Below, piece by piece: positions 59,626 to 64,000 of a stretch of DNA of 64,000 nt. The notes under the pieces were generated by a model. That model was not told the DNA's origin, did no database searches, and worked only from the letters and a program-made list of their open reading frames with translations. Within the stretch, counting starts at the first letter, position 1. The number at the start of each line of letters is the position of its first letter. A program made the translations under genes and the position numbers. Location: assembly GCA_021286855.1 (NCBI GenBank), contig JAJTBO010000007.1, positions 1 to 64,000 on the forward strand, read 5' to 3'. Origin of the DNA: Hyphomicrobiales bacterium. GTDB taxonomy: Bacteria > Pseudomonadota > Alphaproteobacteria > Rhizobiales > Ancalomicrobiaceae.

Positions 59626-60495
59626 ATGAGCGCCGTCTCGATCGTCGAATTCGCCGCGACCCAGGCCGTCGCGGCGCTCGCCATCGGCCTCGTCGCGACC
59701 GTCGCCTCGTGGAGCGAGCGTCCCTTCGCCGCCACGCCGGCCGGACCGACCGCCTCGACCCGAATCGCGGACATCCTGCGCTGCCCCTCCGGCGAGGCGA
59801 GCCCGCCCGACCTGATGGCGCTGCGCTTCGGCCCGGGCGTGAGCGGCGGTCGCTTCACCGCCTCGGTCCTCGCCGCCGCCGCCGCCGCGCTGACCATCTG
59901 GTCGATCGCCTGGTTCGCCGACGCCGACGCCTTCCGCGCCCAGGTCGCCGCCGATCCCTTCGCGCGCGGCCGCATCCTGCGCGCTCTGGTCCTGAACGGC
60001 CTGCCGATCGTCTTCTTGACGACCTTCGCCGCCCATCTCGTCCATTCGAAACTGACCGTCGAGCACGGCGTCCTCGGTCCGCTCCCGAGCCGTCGCGTCG
60101 GCGTCGATCTCGCCGTCCGCCTCGCCGTCTTCGGGATCGTGGTGATCGCCGTCTTCCAACTGCTGGTCTGGGGCGTCGGCGCCTTCGGCGGCGATCCGCT
60201 CGCCGCCCTCGCCGCCACGCCGGAGATCCTGCGCCGCGCCGTCGCCTTCCAGGATCTCTTCGGCGTCTACCTCTACGCTACGCTGTTCGCCGCCACGCCG
60301 CTCTGGGCCGCGCTGCTGCTCGAGGCGGCGACGCGACGGCGCTGGGTCGCCGCTACGCTCGGCGCGCTCGGCCGCCGGCTTCCCGAAGGCCTCTCGCCGG
60401 TGCGGCGACTGGCGATCGCCGTCGGCCTCGCCCATGCCGCCGGCTTCCTCGTCTTCGAGATCGCGCTCGCCGCGGCGCGCCGGCTCCTCGGCTGA
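59626..60495 (+). CDS. Integral membrane protein of unknown function
   Basis: The 289-residue product is not recognised. Hydrophobic runs at about 10-30, 82-102, 122-142, 165-188, 214-236 and 258-285 suggest five or six membrane helices, with short polar loops and an Arg-rich loop before the last helix. There are few charged residues inside the helices and no transporter signature. It starts 25 bases after erpA and is probably co-transcribed. The downstream neighbour is convergent and ends 6 bases away, so the pair meets tail to tail. Confidence 0.72.
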   Translation: MSAVSIVEFAATQAVAALAIGLVATVASWSERPFAATPAGPTASTRIADILRCPSGEASPPDLMALRFGPGVSGGRFTASVLAAAAAALTIWSIAWFADADAFRAQVAADPFARGRILRALVLNGLPIVFLTTFAAHLVHSKLTVEHGVLGPLPSRRVGVDLAVRLAVFGIVVIAVFQLLVWGVGAFGGDPLAALAATPEILRRAVAFQDLFGVYLYATLFAATPLWAALLLEAATRRRWVAATLGALGRRLPEGLSPVRRLAIAVGLAHAAGFLVFEIALAAARRLLG

Positions 60496-60501
60496 CGCCG
60501 C

Positions 60502-61344
60502 TCACTCGGTGATCGCGGCCGCCGCCAGGGCGCGCCGAAACACCCGTCCGATCGCCGCGCCGAAGGTGTAGTGCCGCTCCGAATAGGGCGCGGCGGAGTC
60601 GGGATGGGCCGAACGGAAGCCGACGTGGACGCCGACCACCCGCGGCGTCGAACCGCCCGTGAGATAGGCCGCGCCCGACATGCCGTCGAAACCGGTGCAG
60701 TCGGTGCGCACCTCGCGCGCGCCGCTGTCGCTCGTCGCCACCTCGCGCACCCGACAGCGCTGCCGCACCTTGCGTCCGTCCTCGAAGGCCACCACCGTCA
60801 GCGCATCGCCCGGCCGCACCTCCAACGCGATCGGATAGGGCCGCAGTCCGCGGATCGGATGAGCGAGCCGGGCCATGCCCCAGTCGTGACGCCCCGAAAC
60901 GCCGTAGGGCGAGGTCGAGCCGCACAGCCGCGCGTCGGGAACGAGCGGAACCGACCGCCGCGCGCCGCCGTCGTCTATGATGAAGACGCAGGCCCCGTGC
61001 GACGCCCGCGGCCGGCCGAGCTCGTCGAAGAACACGTGCGCGGCGGACGTCACCACGTCGCCGGCCTCCGTCACCTGCCCGACGCCGCGCACGCCGCCGC
61101 ATTCGACCATCCCGGTCGCCATGAAACGCCGCCCCTCGGCGGCGGAGAGCGGCGCGATGTCGTCGCGCCCGATCACCACGCGCCGCATTTCGGCCGAAGC
61201 AGGCGTCGACGCCGGCGTCAGAACCGCGAGCAGAACGCCGATCGCCGACGCCGAGCGCCGGCCCATCGGCGACGCCGCGAAGACGCCGCCCTTCGTTCGG
61301 CCGATGTAACGATCGTGCGGTCGCGACCGAAGATGCTGTGACAT
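60502..61344 (-). CDS. Secreted trypsin-like serine protease
   Basis: A 280-residue S1-fold (chymotrypsin-like) protease. The triad is visible: His103 in VVTSAAHVFF, Asp154 in GRHDWGMARL and Ser223 in GFDGMSGAAYL. A hydrophobic signal segment at about 31-51 ends in TPASAEM. The chosen start has the strong GAGAGGAGA site but gives a long 28-residue leader; Met27 is an alternative with no ribosome-binding site. Several Cys (82, 119, 141, 197, 216) could form disulfides outside the cytoplasm. It is short, with no PDZ domain, unlike DegP. Target unknown. Confidence 0.86.
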   Translation of the reverse strand: MSQHLRSRPHDRYIGRTKGGVFAASPMGRRSASAIGVLLAVLTPASTPASAEMRRVVIGRDDIAPLSAAEGRRFMATGMVECGGVRGVGQVTEAGDVVTSAAHVFFDELGRPRASHGACVFIIDDGGARRSVPLVPDARLCGSTSPYGVSGRHDWGMARLAHPIRGLRPYPIALEVRPGDALTVVAFEDGRKVRQRCRVREVATSDSGAREVRTDCTGFDGMSGAAYLTGGSTPRVVGVHVGFRSAHPDSAAPYSERHYTFGAAIGRVFRRALAAAAITE

Positions 61345-61614
61345 CGCCGTCTCCTCTCTCGTGGAGCCCATCGTCACGATGCCTCTCCGCGACGACCGAC
61401 GCAACGCGGGACCTCACCTCTCACGATCACGAAATTTCACGAGTTTCCATCTGATGTACAATCGAAGACACAGAACCGTGATTGTTCGTTTTTTGCCGCC
61501 ATTCAGTCGCAATTTCAGAGCCTATTCGATGCCGAGGAACAGGATCATGTTCCCTTCACCGACCGAGCCGAACCGCCGGCCGCACGACGAAAACGAAACC
61601 TGAGGACATCAATC

Positions 61615-61854
61615 ATGACCTTCGCCAAGCTCTCCATCGCCGCCCTCGTTCTCGGCGCCTCGCTCACCCCGGCCCTCGCCGAGAGCGGCGACCAGACCCC
61701 GACCGCGGCTTCGGTCTATCTCCAGTCGATCGGCCACTCGAACGGCTCCGCGATGGTCGAAGGCCGTCAGGCCGCTCCGATCGCCGCCGCCGCGTCCGGC
61801 CTGACCGACGCCGAGCGCTACGTCGTCGTCCACAACGCCGAGAACGACCGCTGA
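61615..61854 (+). CDS. Small secreted protein, copy 1
   Basis: A 79-residue protein with a clear signal peptide, MTFAKLSIAALVLGASLTPA, probably cleaved after ALA at residue 22. The mature 57 residues are small, acidic to neutral and free of Cys: VYLQSIGHSNGSAMVEGRQA, then GLTDAERYVVVHNAENDR. No known family is recognised. The ribosome-binding site TGAGGACATC lies upstream. An A+T-rich stretch at 61430-61540 probably holds the promoter. Function unknown; shares VEGRQA and LTDAERY with a third protein downstream. Confidence 0.82.
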   Translation: MTFAKLSIAALVLGASLTPALAESGDQTPTAASVYLQSIGHSNGSAMVEGRQAAPIAAAASGLTDAERYVVVHNAENDR

Positions 61855-62000
61855 TCGACGAGCCTCGGCCCGCGCGCAGGACGCCCCGCTCCCCGCGCGA
61901 CGCCGCGCCCGTCGCTCTCGCGATCTTCGACGCTCCCCCCTTCACCGACCGAGCCGAACAGCCGGTCGCACGACGAAAACGAAACCTGAGGACATCAATC

Positions 62001-62240
62001 ATGACCTTCGCCAAGCTCTCCATCGCCGCCCTCGTTCTCGGCGCCTCGCTCACCCCGGCCCTCGCCGAGAGCGGCGACCAGACCCCGACCGCGGCTTCGG
62101 TCTATCTCCAGTCGATCGGCCACTCGAACGGCTCCGCGATGGTCGAAGGCCGTCAGGCCGCTCCGATCGCCGCCGCCGCGTCCGGCCTGACCGACGCCGA
62201 GCGCTACGTCGTCGTCCACAACGCCGAGAACGACCGCTGA
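62001..62240 (+). CDS. Small secreted protein, copy 2 (identical to copy 1)
   Basis: Base-for-base identical over the coding region to the gene 386 bases upstream, with the same signal peptide and ribosome-binding site. The identity means the duplication is recent or kept uniform by gene conversion. It is followed by a strong terminator. Confidence 0.82.
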   Translation: MTFAKLSIAALVLGASLTPALAESGDQTPTAASVYLQSIGHSNGSAMVEGRQAAPIAAAASGLTDAERYVVVHNAENDR

Positions 62241-62258
62241 TCGACCGACCTCGACCCG

Positions 62259-62299
62259 CGCGCAGGACGCCCCGAGCCCCCCTCGGGACGTCCTGCGCG
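62259..62299 (+). terminator. Terminator after the tandem pair
   Basis: CGCGCAGGACG pairs with CGTCCTGCGCG (11 pairs), continuing inward with CCCGAG and CTCGGG around a CCCCC loop. No long T-run follows. It lies 19 bases after the second copy. Confidence 0.75.
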
Positions 62300-62503
62300 G
62301 TCCCGTTCGATCACGCCGGATCACGGCCGGTCGCGCCCGAGCACGACTTCGCAAGTCTGCGGGAGAGCAGAGATTTCGACGACTTTCCGCCTCGTTTCGC
62401 GCGCCCTCTCGCGCCCCGAGGAACCCGACGCTCCGTGGCGCGGGTCGGACCTCCGGATCCACGCTCGCGGCGCGAGTCCGAACCCATCGGGAAAGGATCG
62501 ATC

Positions 62504-62746
62504 ATGACTCTCGCCAAATTGTCGCTCGCGGCCCTGTTCGCCGCCGTCGCGCTCACCCCTGCCCTCGCCGACGACGACGGCAGCCCGGTCGGCGCCTATC
62601 TCGCCTCCCTCGCCGCGCCGGCCCAGCCCGCCGCCGTGAAGGTGGTCGAAGGCCGTCAGGCCCGGCACGTCGCCACGCCCGCCCCGGCCCCGACGCCGGC
62701 CATGCCGCCGCTGACCGACGCCGAACGCTACCTGCTGTCGCGTTGA
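62504..62746 (+). CDS. Small secreted protein, diverged paralogue
   Basis: An 80-residue relative of the two upstream proteins: signal peptide MTLAKLSLAALFAAVALTPA with cleavage after ALA, then SPVGAYLASLAAPAQPA, VVEGRQARHV and, at the end, PPLTDAERYLLSR. The order YL-S-, VEGRQA and LTDAERY is shared, although the spacer is Pro/Ala-rich and the sequence otherwise differs. This shows a small family rather than a chance duplication. The ribosome-binding site GGGAAAGGATCG lies upstream. Function unknown. Confidence 0.8.
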   Translation: MTLAKLSLAALFAAVALTPALADDDGSPVGAYLASLAAPAQPAAVKVVEGRQARHVATPAPAPTPAMPPLTDAERYLLSR

Positions 62747-62776
62747 ACCGTCGCCGGCGTCAGCGCCGCCCTTCAT

Positions 62777-62806
62777 CGGGGCGTCCGCCGACCGGCGGAC
62801 GCCCCG
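62777..62806 (+). terminator. Terminator after the third small gene
   Basis: A perfect 13-base-pair stem, CGGGGCGTCCGCC and GGCGGACGCCCCG, with a 4-base loop, 30 bases after the stop codon. Confidence 0.8.
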
Positions 62807-62882
62807 AGACCGTTTCGGCCCGGCTTGCGCCGGCGACGTCGCGGGCTATCCTGGCGCCCCTTGTCCCGCGCCGAGACCGCTC

Positions 62883-63674
62883 ATGAAATTCGCCACCTGG
62901 AACATCAACGGCGTCAAGGCGCGCCTCGACACGCTCCTCGCCTGGCTCGAGGAGGCGTCGCCCGATCTCGTCTGCCTGCAGGAGATCAAGTCGATCGACG
63001 AGGGCTTCCCCGCCGCCGCGATCGAACGGCTCGGCTACCACGTCGCCACCCACGGCCAGAAGGGCTTCAACGGCGTCGCCATCCTGTCCAAGCTCCGCCT
63101 CGAGGACGTCACGCGCGGATTGCCCGGCGATCCCGACGACCCCCAGGCGCGCTATATCGAGGCGGTCGTCTCGCTGCCCTGCGGCGTCGTCCGCGTCGGC
63201 GGCCTCTATCTGCCGAACGGCAATCCGCTGGGGAGCGAGAAGTTCCCCTACAAGCTCGCCTGGATGGAGCGCCTCGTCGCCCACGCCGAGAGCCGCCTCG
63301 CCCTCGAGGAGCCTTTCCTGCTGATGGGCGACTACAACGTCATTCCCGAGCCGATCGACGCCAAGACGCCGCGGAACTGGCTCGGCGACGCGCTCTTCCA
63401 GCCGGAGAGCCGCGCCGCCTTCCGCCGCCTGCTCGGCCTCGGCTTCACCGACTGTCTGCGCGCCGCGACCGACGCCCAGACCTTCACCTTCTGGGATTAT
63501 CAGGCCGGCTGCTGGCCGCGCGACGAAGGCATCCGCATCGACCACGTCCTGGCGAGCCCGCAGGCCGCCGATCGCCTCGCCGCCGTCGGCGTCGACCGCC
63601 ATGTCCGCGGCTGGGACAAGCCCTCCGACCACGTCCCCGTCTGGGTCGACCTCGATGTCGAAGCGCGGAGATGA
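62883..63674 (+). CDS. xthA: Exodeoxyribonuclease III / AP endonuclease
   Basis: Exonuclease III family enzyme that cuts DNA at abasic sites and trims 3' blocks in base-excision repair. The 263-residue protein has FATWNINGVKARLD, LVCLQEIK with metal-binding Glu34, LLMGDYNVIPEPIDA with catalytic Asp and Asn, RIDHVLAS and KPSDHVPVWVDLD with the catalytic His. It belongs to the XthA group by length. It directly precedes a GFA-family gene. Confidence 0.96.
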   Translation: MKFATWNINGVKARLDTLLAWLEEASPDLVCLQEIKSIDEGFPAAAIERLGYHVATHGQKGFNGVAILSKLRLEDVTRGLPGDPDDPQARYIEAVVSLPCGVVRVGGLYLPNGNPLGSEKFPYKLAWMERLVAHAESRLALEEPFLLMGDYNVIPEPIDAKTPRNWLGDALFQPESRAAFRRLLGLGFTDCLRAATDAQTFTFWDYQAGCWPRDEGIRIDHVLASPQAADRLAAVGVDRHVRGWDKPSDHVPVWVDLDVEARR

Positions 63675-63679
63675 GGCGA

Positions 63680-64000
63680 TGAACGCGGCCCCGGATCGCC
63701 CGATCGACGGCGGCTGCCTGTGCGGCCGGATCCGCTATCGCCTCGCCCGCATCCCCACCGACGTGGCGCATTGCCATTGCCGGATCTGCCAACGTTCGAC
63801 CGGCGCGCCGCTCGTCACCTGGGCGACCGTGCCGCGCGGCGAGCTCGCGCTCCTCGCCGGCGAACCCGCCTGGCATCGCTCCTCGCCCGCCGCCCGCCGC
63901 GGCTTCTGCCCGGCCTGCGGCTCGCAGGTCTTCTTCGCCTTCGACGCCGATTTCGCGGCGACCCGCCCCGACGCGCCGGACGATTCCGCCGCCACTATCG
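63680..64000 (+). CDS. GFA / CENP-V domain protein (cut by right edge)
   Basis: Zinc-binding protein of the glutathione-dependent formaldehyde-activating (GFA) family; most members are not proven formaldehyde enzymes. The 107 residues visible carry the pattern of zinc cysteines: GGCLCG (Cys13, Cys15), HCHCRICQRSTG (Cys32, Cys34, Cys37) and GFCPACGSQVFF (Cys77, Cys80). The start ATG lies 5 bases after the xthA stop, so the two are probably co-transcribed. The C-terminus is beyond the window. Confidence 0.9.

Larger units (their letters stand above)
61552..62274 (+). repeat. Tandem duplication of a secreted-microprotein gene
   Basis: Two direct copies of about 337 bases, offset by exactly 386 bases (61552-61888 and 61938-62274). 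The 240-base coding sequences are identical. The 60 upstream bases and the first bases downstream differ at only a few positions. The second copy ends in a full terminator hairpin that the first lacks, so the pair is likely made as one transcript. Confidence 0.95.

Overview
The window is one continuous stretch of a high-G+C (visibly around 70%) alphaproteobacterial chromosome, most likely Hyphomicrobiales (Rhizobiales). The evidence is the shared housekeeping neighbourhoods (argS-SPOR-nagZ-scpAB-tatABC-serS and dgt/erpA/xthA), an alphaproteobacterial-type RNase E, RIME-like palindromes, and a fixR-nifA pair whose NifA carries the oxygen-sensing cysteine pattern of rhizobial proteins. The organism is probably a nitrogen fixer. 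A Pleomorphomonas/Oharaeibacter-like genus is a guess only. No rRNA, tRNA, CRISPR array, prophage or insertion sequence was seen.

Layout. 1-3053: cell-wall genes on the minus strand (PBP1A, cut by the window edge, and amidase amiC). 3054-7308: an 800-base spacer that is probably the rne leader, rne, and a small alpha/beta hydrolase. 7368-11386: an unknown membrane protein with anmK, the divergent tyrS, a degenerate pyrophosphatase-like protein and a DUF2087 protein. 11417-13486: molybdate transport genes modB and modC with a molbindin (mop), but no modA. 13607-25534: a glycogen operon read right to left (glgP-glgB-glgC-glgA-glgX::malQ), the last gene being a two-enzyme fusion. 25903-27471: an acetyl-CoA hydrolase/CoA-transferase.

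27893-43560: a large cobalamin block opened by a cobalamin riboswitch. It holds a DUF1636 gene, cobW, cobN, cobG, cobH, cobI, cobJ, cobL, cobE, cobM, cobA and cobB on the plus strand, with cobK and cbiD inverted. Most junctions are 4-base start/stop overlaps, so translation is probably coupled. Together these genes encode most steps from uroporphyrinogen III to hydrogenobyrinic acid a,c-diamide by the oxygen-dependent route, plus the large cobaltochelatase subunit. cobF is absent and the anaerobic-route cbiD is present. Palindromic repeats sit exactly at the two places where gene orientation changes around cobK and cbiD.

43656-46752: nifA and fixR on the minus strand. FixR has an unusual N-terminal extension. 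46935-59108: a conserved minus-strand housekeeping run (dgt, argS, SPOR protein, nagZ, scpA, scpB, tatA, tatB, tatC, serS), interrupted between scpB and tatA by a two-gene pair: a zinc-finger membrane protein and a Tat-exported protein. 59262-64000: erpA, then an accessory insert (membrane protein, secreted serine protease, three related tiny secreted proteins, two of them identical tandem copies), then xthA and a GFA-family gene cut by the right edge.

The window links redox- and oxygen-controlled nitrogen fixation (fixR-nifA), molybdenum uptake for nitrogenase and other molybdoenzymes, cobalamin synthesis and glycogen storage. The most original material is the FixR extension, the Tat-adjacent two-gene pair, the tandem secreted microproteins, the pyrophosphatase relative lacking a catalytic aspartate, and the GlgX-MalQ fusion.
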